A stretch of DNA of 64,000 nucleotides from contig JAKAHA010000001.1 in assembly GCA_021825445.1 (NCBI GenBank), positions 51,471-115,470 on the forward strand, given 5' to 3'. A model generated the notes under the pieces. The model was not told the origin of the DNA. It did not search any database and worked only from the letters and a program-made list of their open reading frames with translations. Shown here in pieces: positions 49,609 through 57,024 of this stretch. The position numbers and the translations under genes are program-made. Source of the DNA: a bacterium (GTDB taxonomy: Bacteria; Patescibacteriota; Microgenomatia; UBA1406; GWC2-37-13). How positions within the stretch are numbered: the stretch's first letter is position 1; each line of letters begins with the position of its first letter.

Positions 49609-49878
49609 ATGAGTAATGGAATAACTTCAAACTTACAATTAAAATTGTCTTTGGATCAGGGTTTAACTGATGTGTGGGGGTATTTAAAAAAAGAATATCA
49701 AGGGTTAGACAAGTCCAGCATTGTTCGTCTCGCTTTAAATACTCTTTTTAAAGAAACAAAAAGAAGTCAATATAGACTGTACAGTATAGAAGAAATAATA
49801 AAAGAATTGGAGGTAGCTAATGAAGGAATGACTGAAAAAGAGATATATAATTGGTGGAATCAAAATAAACCTTTATAA
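49609..49878 (+). CDS. Ribbon-helix-helix-like antitoxin
   Basis: 89 aa from the ATG after AGGAG; the ORF-track start is seven codons upstream. N-terminal beta strand plus two helices (NLQLKLSLDQGLTDVWGYLKKEYQGLDKSSIVRLALNTLF) fit the RHH DNA-binding fold. The C-terminal acidic/aromatic tail (MTEKEIYNWWNQNKPL) is a plausible toxin-binding segment. It sits 7 nt before a PIN-domain gene, the standard antitoxin-toxin order. Confidence 0.78.
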   Translation: MSNGITSNLQLKLSLDQGLTDVWGYLKKEYQGLDKSSIVRLALNTLFKETKRSQYRLYSIEEIIKELEVANEGMTEKEIYNWWNQNKPL

Positions 49879-49885
49879 TCCATTT

Positions 49886-50311
49886 ATGCTAGTAATCCTT
49901 GACACTTCGGTAATCATAGCATTTTTACTTTCAACAGGTAAAAATTTTATTAGAGAAATTATTCGTCAGGCTAAAAATGGAAAGATAAAATTAATTGCTT
50001 CAAAAGAAACGATTGGTGAATTAAAAAAAACATTAACCCATCAATCAATAAAAAAATTACCAAACTATAAACCTCATCTAATTGCTTCATTTATTGCTTG
50101 GTATCAATATAATTCAATTTATTATTCTTTAGAAAATACAAAAATAATCATAGGTTCAAGAGATGCTAAAGATGATATATATATACAATTGGCTCTAATT
50201 TCTAAAGCAAAATACCTAATAACTGGAGATGAAGACTTGCTAATTATTAAGAAAATCAAATCAACAAAAATAATTACAACAGAAGAATTTTTCAACTCGA
50301 AAACTACATGA
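49886..50311 (+). CDS. PIN-domain toxin (VapC-like RNase)
   Basis: 141 aa PIN fold: Asp in VILDTSVIIAFLL (residue 6), conserved Glu in SKETIGELKKTL (about 43), Asp pair in GSRDAKDDIYIQLAL (about 95-99) and Asp in LITGDEDLL (about 114). The KAKYLITGDEDLL motif is typical of PIN_3-type toxins. Probable target RNA unknown. Converges on the VirB2-like pair with a 1-nt gap. Confidence 0.88.
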   Translation: MLVILDTSVIIAFLLSTGKNFIREIIRQAKNGKIKLIASKETIGELKKTLTHQSIKKLPNYKPHLIASFIAWYQYNSIYYSLENTKIIIGSRDAKDDIYIQLALISKAKYLITGDEDLLIIKKIKSTKIITTEEFFNSKTT

Positions 50312-50312
50312 T

Positions 50313-50690
50313 TTATTGCCCTAGTGTTGGGAGTTTGATTCCAAATCCGCCGCTACTTGGTTCAAAGATGTGGAGAATATTTACGGTTAGTAAATTAAAG
50401 ATGGTTAAAACGGCAAAGATAAGTAACATTCCAATCACTGCGTTTGTAATCTTATTTTGAGCTTTGGTTAATTTTTCTTTCTCACCACTTGAAGAAATCC
50501 AATCGAAAGCACCCCAGAGAAGATAAAGAAGCATAAAAAATCCTGCTATTATAATAAAAACATTGATACCAAAGGCAATAAATTTACCCAGACCTTCGGC
50601 TGGTCTATCTCCACCGACATTCATGGCGGCAGGTGGGGAAATACCGCCAAACAGATCATCGATTGCTTTATCAGTAGTAAGTAATTTCAT
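50313..50690 (-). CDS. VirB2/TrbC-like two-helix membrane protein
   Basis: 125 aa. Pilin-like layout: a polar N-terminus, helix 1 (FIAFGINVFIIIAGFFMLLYLLWGAFDWI), a short charged loop (SSSGEKEKLTKAQNKI) and helix 2 (AVIGMLLIFAVLTIFNLL), then a Gly-rich tail. This resembles VirB2/TrbC subunits that occur in pairs in CPR and may belong to a conjugation-like or surface apparatus. No other type IV secretion gene is near. Overlaps its partner by 4 nt. Confidence 0.65.
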   Translation of the reverse strand: MKLLTTDKAIDDLFGGISPPAAMNVGGDRPAEGLGKFIAFGINVFIIIAGFFMLLYLLWGAFDWISSSGEKEKLTKAQNKITNAVIGMLLIFAVLTIFNLLTVNILHIFEPSSGGFGIKLPTLGQ

Positions 50691-50968
50691 TTTGGTAAAA
50701 CAGCTCCAATTAGTCTGACGACTAAGAAGCTGGCTATAACAATAATTAAACCCAGTACAGCGTATGTGATTGCAGCGTAAGCTTTTTTTAGTGCATCTGG
50801 ATTATCACCATTCGTCAGGATATCAAAAGCAGCCTTAAGAGTGATTACTAAAAATATTAGCCCAGCTCCAATTGTTACTAAAGGCAAAGCAAGATTTGTC
50901 AGGTCACTAATTTTACTTATTTTTGCTGCAGGAAAACTATTTTGATCGATAGTGAATGCGTAGACCAT
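50687..50968 (-). CDS. VirB2/TrbC-like two-helix membrane protein
   Basis: 93 aa. Two transmembrane helices (NLALPLVTIGAGLIFLVITLKAAFDIL and AAITYAVLGLIIVIASFLVVRLIGAVL) joined by TNGDNPDALKKAYA. Same architecture as its neighbour, which starts inside this gene's stop. First of the pair. The promoter lies in the short divergent gap with the Fic gene. Confidence 0.65.
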   Translation of the reverse strand: MVYAFTIDQNSFPAAKISKISDLTNLALPLVTIGAGLIFLVITLKAAFDILTNGDNPDALKKAYAAITYAVLGLIIVIASFLVVRLIGAVLPK

Positions 50969-50995
50969 GGAAAAATTATAAGCTATAATTATTAA

Positions 50996-52039
50996 ATGTT
51001 CAATCCTGTTTTTAATATCACAAATAAGATTTTGGTTAATATTTCAAAGATTGAAGCATCTGAGGAAGTGATTAAACATTCTCCACTTTTACCTCTTTGG
51101 GAAAAACAATTTAAAGAAGAAGCGTTAATCAGGTCAGCATATCATGGTACTCATATTGAAGGAAATAATCTTCATAAAGATGATGCTAAAGATATTTTAC
51201 TGGGACGTGACGTCATTGGAAGACCTCGAGATATTCAAGAGATTATAAATTATCGAAAAGTGATTGAATTTATCGATGATGAAGCTAATAAAAAAATCGA
51301 TAAAATTTCCGAGCAAATTATAAAAAAATTACATCGAATTTTAACTGATAAAATTTTAACAGGTGAACAAATAGGTGAGTACAGAACAAAACAAGTAATT
51401 ATTAGAAATTCAGCTAACGGCGAAGTGACTTTTCGTCCGCCGCCTCCCATTGAAGTTCCATTTTTGATGCGGGAATTTGTATATTGGTTGGGAAAAGATG
51501 ATAAGGATAAAATGCATCCGGTGCTTAAGGCAGGGATTGCTCATCATGAGCTGGTCCGAATTCATCCCTTTTTAGATGGTAATGGTCGAGTATCAAGAGT
51601 TCTTGCAACATTGATTTTATTTTTAGGTGGATACGATATTCGTCGATTTTTTTCGCTTGAAGAATATTATGATCGCGACGCAATCACTTATTATCAGAAC
51701 TTACAAAAAGCATCAGCTGGTGATTTAACCTCGTGGCTTGAGTATTTTACAAGTGGCGCAGGGATAGAATTTGATAAAGTAAAGAATAAAATTTTAAAAT
51801 TATCAAAAGACGTAAAACTTAAGGAAAAATTTGGAGGTCAGCAAATATTTTTGACCGAACGCCAGATGAAGATGATTGAATACATCCAGGAAATTGGCTA
51901 CATCCAAAACCAGACTTTTGGTGATGTTTTTCCCGATGTATCTGAGGATACAGTACTTCGTGATTTGCAGGAATTAATAAAAAAGGGATTAATTAAAAAA
52001 ATTGGATCGACAAAATCAGCACGTTATACTATGGTCTAA
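50996..52039 (+). CDS. Fic-family protein with C-terminal winged helix
   Basis: 347 aa. Fic core HPFLDGNGRVSRVLATLIL (near 185) fits the active-site consensus HxFx(D/E)GNGRxxR, so AMP transfer or related activity is plausible. YHGTHIEGNNL near residue 50 resembles the N-terminal inhibitory motif of class II Fic proteins. The C-terminus (ERQMKMIEYIQEIGYIQNQTFGDVF...TVLRDLQELIKKGLIKKIG) is a winged-helix DNA-binding domain. Common accessory gene. Target unknown. Confidence 0.9.
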   Translation: MFNPVFNITNKILVNISKIEASEEVIKHSPLLPLWEKQFKEEALIRSAYHGTHIEGNNLHKDDAKDILLGRDVIGRPRDIQEIINYRKVIEFIDDEANKKIDKISEQIIKKLHRILTDKILTGEQIGEYRTKQVIIRNSANGEVTFRPPPPIEVPFLMREFVYWLGKDDKDKMHPVLKAGIAHHELVRIHPFLDGNGRVSRVLATLILFLGGYDIRRFFSLEEYYDRDAITYYQNLQKASAGDLTSWLEYFTSGAGIEFDKVKNKILKLSKDVKLKEKFGGQQIFLTERQMKMIEYIQEIGYIQNQTFGDVFPDVSEDTVLRDLQELIKKGLIKKIGSTKSARYTMV

Positions 52040-52047
52040 TAAAATAA

Positions 52048-52134
52048 AAAGCGTAACGCTGAATTTTATTTCTCTGTGGGAACCCTCCCTTTTTCAGGGA
52101 CTCCCAAGTCGAAAAAAATTAAGCGTCCCGCTTT
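52048..52134. repeat. 87-bp MITE-like element with terminal inverted repeats, copy 2
   Basis: Nearly identical to 15830-15916 over the full 87 bp, with ends AAAGCGTAACGCTGAATTTT and (complement) AAAGCGGGACGCTTAATTTT. It inserted between the Fic gene and the ligase, next to a half GTCATTCCC element. Confidence 0.85.
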
Positions 52135-52150
52135 TACGCAATTTATTATT

Positions 52151-52185
52151 GTCATTCCCGCGGAGGCGGGAATCCAGTCTATAAT
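52151..52185 (+). promoter_or_regulatory. Half GTCATTCCC repeat supplying the -10 of the ligase gene
   Basis: GTCATTCCCGCggagGCGGGAA then TCCAGTCTATAAT: the TATAAT (52180-52185) is part of the repeat's own internal sequence, shared with 4261. It ends 6 nt before the ligase ATG. No -35 is recognisable. Confidence 0.5.
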
Positions 52186-52191
52186 TACCTT

Positions 52192-53916
52192 ATGTTTTTT
52201 TCTGAACTTTCCAAATATTTCGAAAGAATCGAAAAGAATTCTTCCCGCCTTGAAATTACCCGTATTTTAGCGGAACTTTTTAATAAATTAAGTGCAGAAG
52301 AGATTGCTAAAGTTGTCTATCTTCTGCAAGGAAGAGTAGGACCTGCTTATGAAGGAATTGATTTTGGTATGGCAGAGCGAACGATTATTAAATCTGCAAT
52401 GTCGGCCCTCAATATTGACCGAAGTTATTTTGAAAAAGAGTTTAAAAAAAGTGGGGATCTGGGGGCGACTGTTGAAAGTTTTAAAAAACAATACAGCTCA
52501 TTTGAAGAGAAGGATATGGAGGTACTTGTAGTTTTTGATTTTTTTTATCGACTAGCGACTGCATCGGGCAATGGTTCGCAGGACGTCAAAGTTAGTTTAC
52601 TTTCACAGCTTATCCGTCAACTTGATCCGCTGTCCGGGCGTTATTTGGTTCGTCTTCCAACCGGTATTATTCGCTTGGGTTTTTCTGATATGACGGTGTT
52701 GGACGCTTATTCTTGGATGCTCTCTGGTGACAAAAGTCTACGCTCGGTTATTGAAACTGCCTATCACGTAAGACCTGATCTAGGGTTTATCGGTAAAACT
52801 TTAAAAAAAGAAGGGATTGAAGGACTAAAAAAAATAGAACCAGAGGTTTTTACCCCAATTATTATGATGAAGGCAGAGCGAATGTCATCAGCAAAAGAAA
52901 TTATAAAACAAATTGGAAAATGTCTTGTCGAGCCGAAGTTTGATGGATTTAGATTGCAAATTCATTATAAAAATAATCAGGTCAAACTGTTTTCCCGAAG
53001 TTTGGAGGATGTGACTTTTATGTATCCGGATATTGTTGAAGGAATAAAAAAGGAAGCCAAAGCCGATGAATTGATTATTGAAGGTGAGGCGATTGGGTAT
53101 AATCCAAAAACGGGGGAATTTCTTCCATTCCAAGAAACAGTTCAAAGAAAAAGAAAATATGATATTGGGGCAAAAGCAGTTGAAATACCTTTAAAACTTT
53201 TTGCCTTTGAACTGCTTTATTTAAACGGTAAAAATTTTATCAAAGAGCCGTTTATAAAAAGAAGAGAAGCCCTTGAGCAAGTTACCATAAAAAATAAAGA
53301 TATTTCCAAACAAATAATCGTCGTTGATCATCAGGAGGAAGTAGATAGAGAGGAAAGGTTGGAGGAGATATTTGATTTAGCGATTGCCAAAAAACTGGAA
53401 GGAGTGATTGCCAAAAAAATTGATGGAGTTTATCAACCTGGAGCGAGAGACTGGAACTGGATCAAATATAAAAGAAGTTATTCTTCAAAGATCAACGACA
53501 CAATTGATTGTCTGGTGATGGGTTACGACTTTGGAAAAGGAAAACGGACGGATTTTGGCATGGGAGCTTTTTTAGTTGGAGTACGCGACGATAAAAATGA
53601 CAGGTTTGTCACTGTTGCAAAAATTGGTACAGGGTTGACGGATGAGGAATGGAGATTTCTCAAAATCAAAACTCAAATATCAAAACTCAAAGATAAGCCA
53701 ATGAATTATTTCGTTGATAAATCAATGAACTGTGACGTATGGATTTCTCCCGCAATTGTGGTTGAAATTAAGGCGGATGAGATTACCAAATCTCCGACTC
53801 ATACGGCGGGCTTAGCTCTTCGATTCCCTCGACTTGAAAAATTTCGTGATGATAAAAAGCCAGAAGATATAACTACTCTCCAAGAATTAAATTCAATTCA
53901 GATTAAAGATAAATAA
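52192..53916 (+). CDS. lig: ATP-dependent DNA ligase (archaeal/eukaryotic type)
   Basis: 574 aa. N-terminal DNA-binding domain (about 1-215), nucleotidyltransferase with lysine motif EPKFDGFRLQIHYK (near 244), motif FSRSLEDVTFMYPDI, ELIIEGEAIGY, LEGVIAKKIDGVYQPGARDWNWIKYK, and an OB domain ending HTAGLALRFPR. Length and motifs match LigB/archaeal ligase I. Seals nicks in DNA. A low-complexity KIKTQISKLKDKPMNYFVDKSMN insert (DNA: reiterated TCAAAACTCAAA) lies in the OB domain. The 3' end overlaps the convergent glycosyltransferase by 19 bp. Confidence 0.95.
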   Translation: MFFSELSKYFERIEKNSSRLEITRILAELFNKLSAEEIAKVVYLLQGRVGPAYEGIDFGMAERTIIKSAMSALNIDRSYFEKEFKKSGDLGATVESFKKQYSSFEEKDMEVLVVFDFFYRLATASGNGSQDVKVSLLSQLIRQLDPLSGRYLVRLPTGIIRLGFSDMTVLDAYSWMLSGDKSLRSVIETAYHVRPDLGFIGKTLKKEGIEGLKKIEPEVFTPIIMMKAERMSSAKEIIKQIGKCLVEPKFDGFRLQIHYKNNQVKLFSRSLEDVTFMYPDIVEGIKKEAKADELIIEGEAIGYNPKTGEFLPFQETVQRKRKYDIGAKAVEIPLKLFAFELLYLNGKNFIKEPFIKRREALEQVTIKNKDISKQIIVVDHQEEVDREERLEEIFDLAIAKKLEGVIAKKIDGVYQPGARDWNWIKYKRSYSSKINDTIDCLVMGYDFGKGKRTDFGMGAFLVGVRDDKNDRFVTVAKIGTGLTDEEWRFLKIKTQISKLKDKPMNYFVDKSMNCDVWISPAIVVEIKADEITKSPTHTAGLALRFPRLEKFRDDKKPEDITTLQELNSIQIKDK

Positions 53917-55046
53917 ACTTTTTCCAATTGTTTAACGGAATCTTCCAAAAGATGTTCTTTGGCAATTTTTAGGGATTCTCTACTAAATTTTTTTTGCATA
54001 TTTTGATTAGAGGCGACAAGTTTTAAAGCTTTTGCAAAACTATCGATATTATTTGGTTCACATAAAATACCATTATTTTTTACTAATTCTGTCATTGCTC
54101 GAGATTTTATTGTGACTATTGGTAGACCATACGAAAAAGCTTCAAGAACGCTTAATCCTTGAACCTCGCTTGTGCTTGGGCTTACAAAAGCAAGAGCATC
54201 GGAAAAAATATTCGATTTTAATAAAGTTTTATGAGGAATAGCTCCAAGAAAATGAACTCGATCTTTCAAATCAGCTTTAATTACCAACTGTTCAAGATTG
54301 TTTTTATCTGGACCATCTCCAACGATCACTAAATGAGTTTTTTTATTATCAGAGGCAAATAGTACAAATGAATTAATTAATACATCAAGGCTCTTTTCTT
54401 TACTCAGTCTTCCAACGTACAGAAAATATTGATCAAAGGGGTAGGCGATTGACACTTTTTGTTTAACAGGAAGAGTAATTCCATTACTTATTTTTATTAT
54501 CGGTTTGGTAAAAGAATGTTTAATTAAATCATTTTTGGTAAATTCTGAAGGAACAATAATAACATCAGATTGATCGTGAAAAAAACGAGCGAACTGCCAG
54601 CCCAATTCATTTATCAATTTGCTATTATCAAGATTAAATCGATCAAAACCGACGATTCTTAGATATTCTGGTTCCATAAAATAAGTATGAAAAGTCGAAA
54701 CTACTGGCTTTTTTAAATATCTGGAAACCATCACGGCATTAAACCCAATCGTAAATGGAGTGTGAAAATGAATGATATCAGGATTAAATTTTTTAACTGC
54801 CTTTAAAGCCTCCAAATTTAATGGGTTTGTGACTTTAAAATCTGGATAAAATAAAGCAGGCAAACCTGAAATATATTTAATTTCCACTCCTTTAATATTT
54901 AACTTATCTATTATTTTTTCTGAATGAGGGGCTATGATCAAAACCTTATGTTTGTGTTTAGCAAAAATCTTAATTGTTTCGGCAATGTGAGTGACAACTC
55001 CATTGACGTGTGGTAGAAAGGTATCTGTAAAAATAGCTATTTTCAT
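53898..55046 (-). CDS. Glycosyltransferase family 4
   Basis: 382 aa GT-B fold retaining glycosyltransferase. N-terminal FTDTFLPHVNGVVTHI, HFHTPFTIG, sugar-nucleotide-binding LYVGRLSKEKSLDVLI and the E-x7-E motif in PSTSEVQGLSVLEAFSYGLPIV. Closest in style to phosphatidylinositol mannosyltransferase/diglucosyl-diacylglycerol synthase-type GT4 enzymes acting at the membrane. Substrate unknown. Overlaps the GT2 gene by 4 nt. Confidence 0.92.
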   Translation of the reverse strand: MKIAIFTDTFLPHVNGVVTHIAETIKIFAKHKHKVLIIAPHSEKIIDKLNIKGVEIKYISGLPALFYPDFKVTNPLNLEALKAVKKFNPDIIHFHTPFTIGFNAVMVSRYLKKPVVSTFHTYFMEPEYLRIVGFDRFNLDNSKLINELGWQFARFFHDQSDVIIVPSEFTKNDLIKHSFTKPIIKISNGITLPVKQKVSIAYPFDQYFLYVGRLSKEKSLDVLINSFVLFASDNKKTHLVIVGDGPDKNNLEQLVIKADLKDRVHFLGAIPHKTLLKSNIFSDALAFVSPSTSEVQGLSVLEAFSYGLPIVTIKSRAMTELVKNNGILCEPNNIDSFAKALKLVASNQNMQKKFSRESLKIAKEHLLEDSVKQLEKVYLSLI

Positions 55047-55792
55047 ATTTTTTGTAATAGATTGCTTTTAATATATTTTATCAATTTGTCAATTTGATTA
55101 TTGTTTTTTTTGGGTTTTTTAATGTAAAAAGAATAGAGATAAGACTTAAGTAGGTATGAAACAGGGTTTTGTTGTTTTAGGATTTCCGAAAGAATATCAA
55201 AGCTTTCTACAAGAAATAATTTTGCAACAATATCATAAGATTGTTTTTCATATTTTAATGTTGTTTTTACATTATCAAGTGGAAATAATTTCATTTTTTT
55301 ATTTCTAAAAATATAGTTTAAATACAGTTCCAATCCATATCCTTTTTCAGACATATTTTTTAAATGTGGTGCAAGGTCCTTTTTGAAATAAGCTCTTTCT
55401 CCGCTTAATGGGAGGAATAATTTATCGGCTTTTAGATCGTTAGGATAGCCAATAGCAAAGTCATTTTTGCCAGCGATTAATGGATTTATGAGTTTTTTTA
55501 TATGAGAATCATTAAATCCCGTAAGGTCAGCATCAATAAAAACAATAATATCTCCTTTTGATTTTTTAATTCCTTTTACAATAGCGTAACTTTTTCCATG
55601 ATTTTTCTTTAAATTAATTAACTTGATTTTTTTAAATTTTCTAATTATGGAAAGAGTTTTGTCTGAAGATCCATCATTGACTACTATTAATTCATCAATC
55701 AAAGAAGATGTAACTAGAGACTTTAATACACCTGCAATTTTTTTTTCTTCATTATACGCAGGTACAATCACGGAAACAATATATTTATTCAT
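55043..55792 (-). CDS. Glycosyltransferase family 2
   Basis: 249 aa GT-A enzyme: VSVIVPAYNEEKKIAGVLKSL at the N-terminus, NDGSSDKT, KNHGKSYAIVKGI and DADLTGF (DxD-like). The C-terminal region is helical and soluble, with no transmembrane pair. Probably transfers sugar onto a lipid or glycan. Transcribed with the GT4 gene and the EEP-family hydrolase. Confidence 0.9.
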   Translation of the reverse strand: MNKYIVSVIVPAYNEEKKIAGVLKSLVTSSLIDELIVVNDGSSDKTLSIIRKFKKIKLINLKKNHGKSYAIVKGIKKSKGDIIVFIDADLTGFNDSHIKKLINPLIAGKNDFAIGYPNDLKADKLFLPLSGERAYFKKDLAPHLKNMSEKGYGLELYLNYIFRNKKMKLFPLDNVKTTLKYEKQSYDIVAKLFLVESFDILSEILKQQNPVSYLLKSYLYSFYIKKPKKNNNQIDKLIKYIKSNLLQKI

Positions 55793-55799
55793 AAATTTT

Positions 55800-56585
55800 T
55801 TATAATGAAAAAGTTGAAATAATAGGGTAATGATCGGAGAACTCTGCTTCGATCCTTTCAGTTTTTATCAGTTTTAATCCTCGGAAGAAAGAATAATCGG
55901 TCTTAGCTTGTTTGACAAAAAAATTATTAATAAATGGCAAAGTACATCGTTGAAATAAATTGAATTTTTCAAACTTCCCATTTTTTGAAAATTTTATTGT
56001 TTGTCGAATATTAGCAGTTGCCTCCTTTAATCCAAATTTTGCCATCATTTTTTCAAGACCCTTTCTTTTATAGGGGAAATAATTAAAATCTCCAGATATG
56101 ATCAGAGGCATCCTTTTTGAAAGATTAATAGACTTTAGAGCATTATAAATGTGCTTGATTCGAAGTTCATTACTTCCAACAACATATAGATGGACATTAC
56201 AAACACAAATCTTTTTTTTACTCAATTTATGAGTGAGATTAGTTTCAAGAATCGTTTTTGGTTGATTGTAGCCAAGTACAATTCTTAAAATGTTAAAGAA
56301 AAATTCACCTGGGTTTATTCCAAGGTCGAGCTTAAACGAATCTTTATATTCAAGAATATTTTGGTTATAAAAGGTAATTACACCAAATATTTTCCCAAAT
56401 TTAACAAAAGAATTAGAATAGTCCGCCATTTTATAGCCAAGTTTCTCAATACTACGGATACTTTCGTCGTCAGTCAATGCTTCCTGTAGGCAGATAATAT
56501 CGGGGTGATATTTATTGATTACTTCATCAAGTTTTCCGACTGCGTTGTTAAATAAAGTGTTGTATGTAAGTAAAGATAAGTTCAT
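55800..56585 (-). CDS. Endonuclease/exonuclease/phosphatase-family hydrolase
   Basis: 261 aa EEP fold: LLTYNTLFNNAV (Asn), DIICLQEAL (metal Glu), VCNVHLYV, ISGDFNYFP (Asp, Asn) and FSDHYPIISTF (catalytic His). It could be a phosphodiesterase acting on lipid, nucleic acid or cyclic phosphate. Its place upstream of two glycosyltransferases would suit lipid metabolism, but this is a guess. Confidence 0.87.
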   Translation of the reverse strand: MNLSLLTYNTLFNNAVGKLDEVINKYHPDIICLQEALTDDESIRSIEKLGYKMADYSNSFVKFGKIFGVITFYNQNILEYKDSFKLDLGINPGEFFFNILRIVLGYNQPKTILETNLTHKLSKKKICVCNVHLYVVGSNELRIKHIYNALKSINLSKRMPLIISGDFNYFPYKRKGLEKMMAKFGLKEATANIRQTIKFSKNGKFEKFNLFQRCTLPFINNFFVKQAKTDYSFFRGLKLIKTERIEAEFSDHYPIISTFSL

Positions 56586-56742
56586 AAGGAAATTTATATA
56601 TTATACAACTTACTGGTGATTAATGACAAAACATACTTATCCACTGACTTTGGATAACTTTTTTTATATTGATATAGCAATGTAAACAAGCAATAAAATA
56701 CTATAAGATGTCTTATAAATGAAGAGTATTTTTCTATAGGTC
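56586..56742. other. Intergenic stretch with paired DnaA-box-like sites
   Basis: TTATCCACT and the inverted TTGGATAAC (about 56636-56659) form an inverted pair followed by CTTTTTTT. They could be a weak terminator or DnaA-box-like sites. No other replication feature is seen. The rest is AT-rich with no ORF. Confidence 0.35.
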
Positions 56743-56771
56743 TTGACAAACATTTCAGCTTTGTTTATAGT
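56743..56771 (+). promoter_or_regulatory. Strong promoter of the 42-aa ORF
   Basis: Perfect TTGACA (56743-56748), 17-nt spacer, TATAGT (56766-56771). The ATG is at 56780, so the mRNA is leaderless. Confidence 0.75.
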
Positions 56772-56779
56772 TACAACGT

Positions 56780-56908
56780 ATGAATAAATCAATAGTCTTT
56801 AAAAATAAGTATCAAAAGAAGAACGAGTTGATTAGTTTTGTGGCAGATCAATTTAAGAAATTAGCAAAGAAAAATTTAAGAATACCTGTGACTTTGTATC
56901 ATTTATAA
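56780..56908 (+). CDS. 42-aa basic peptide with own promoter (below ORF-track cutoff)
   Basis: ATG 56780 to TAA 56906-56908. The peptide is Lys-rich (MNKSIVFKNKYQKKNELI at the start, LRIPVTLYHL at the end) with 11 Lys and no membrane helix. A near-consensus leaderless promoter, a structured 3' region and a terminator make this look like a real, independently transcribed small gene. Function unknown. The same transcript could instead be primarily a structured RNA. Confidence 0.6.
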   Translation: MNKSIVFKNKYQKKNELISFVADQFKKLAKKNLRIPVTLYHL

Positions 56909-56915
56909 AACAAAA

Positions 56916-56964
56916 GAGCATCACTACCGCTCGTATATTAAGGCAACGACGTATAGTAATGCTC
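56916..56964 (+). ncRNA. Structured 3' region: 49-nt hairpin
   Basis: GAGCATcACTA (56916-56926) and TAGTaATGCTC (56954-56964) pair over 10 of 11 positions. An inner TCGT/ACGA stem is also possible. It lies between the 42-aa ORF and a terminator on the same strand. It may be a stable 3' UTR or a small RNA. It is not a tRNA (no cloverleaf). Confidence 0.4.
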
Positions 56965-56997
56965 GCTCCAAAGATAGCAAAAAGAAATTGGTTTGTC

Positions 56998-57022
56998 AAC
57001 CCCGACTAAGTCGGGGTTTTGC
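56998..57022 (+). terminator. Terminator of the 42-aa ORF unit
   Basis: AACCCCGAC-taa-GTCGGGGTT, a 9-bp stem with 3-nt loop, followed by TT then GCGTTT. The DUF2298 gene ends 3 nt away on the other strand, so the hairpin may serve both. Confidence 0.75.
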
Positions 57023-57024
57023 GT

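Noticed and set aside
56636-56667. Possible replication origin (two DnaA-box-like sites)
   Set aside because: Only two sites in inverted orientation that also form a hairpin with a T-run. No dnaA or dnaN nearby and no cluster.
56916-56964. Possible tRNA
   Set aside because: Only a long hairpin; no D-, T- or anticodon-arm layout.
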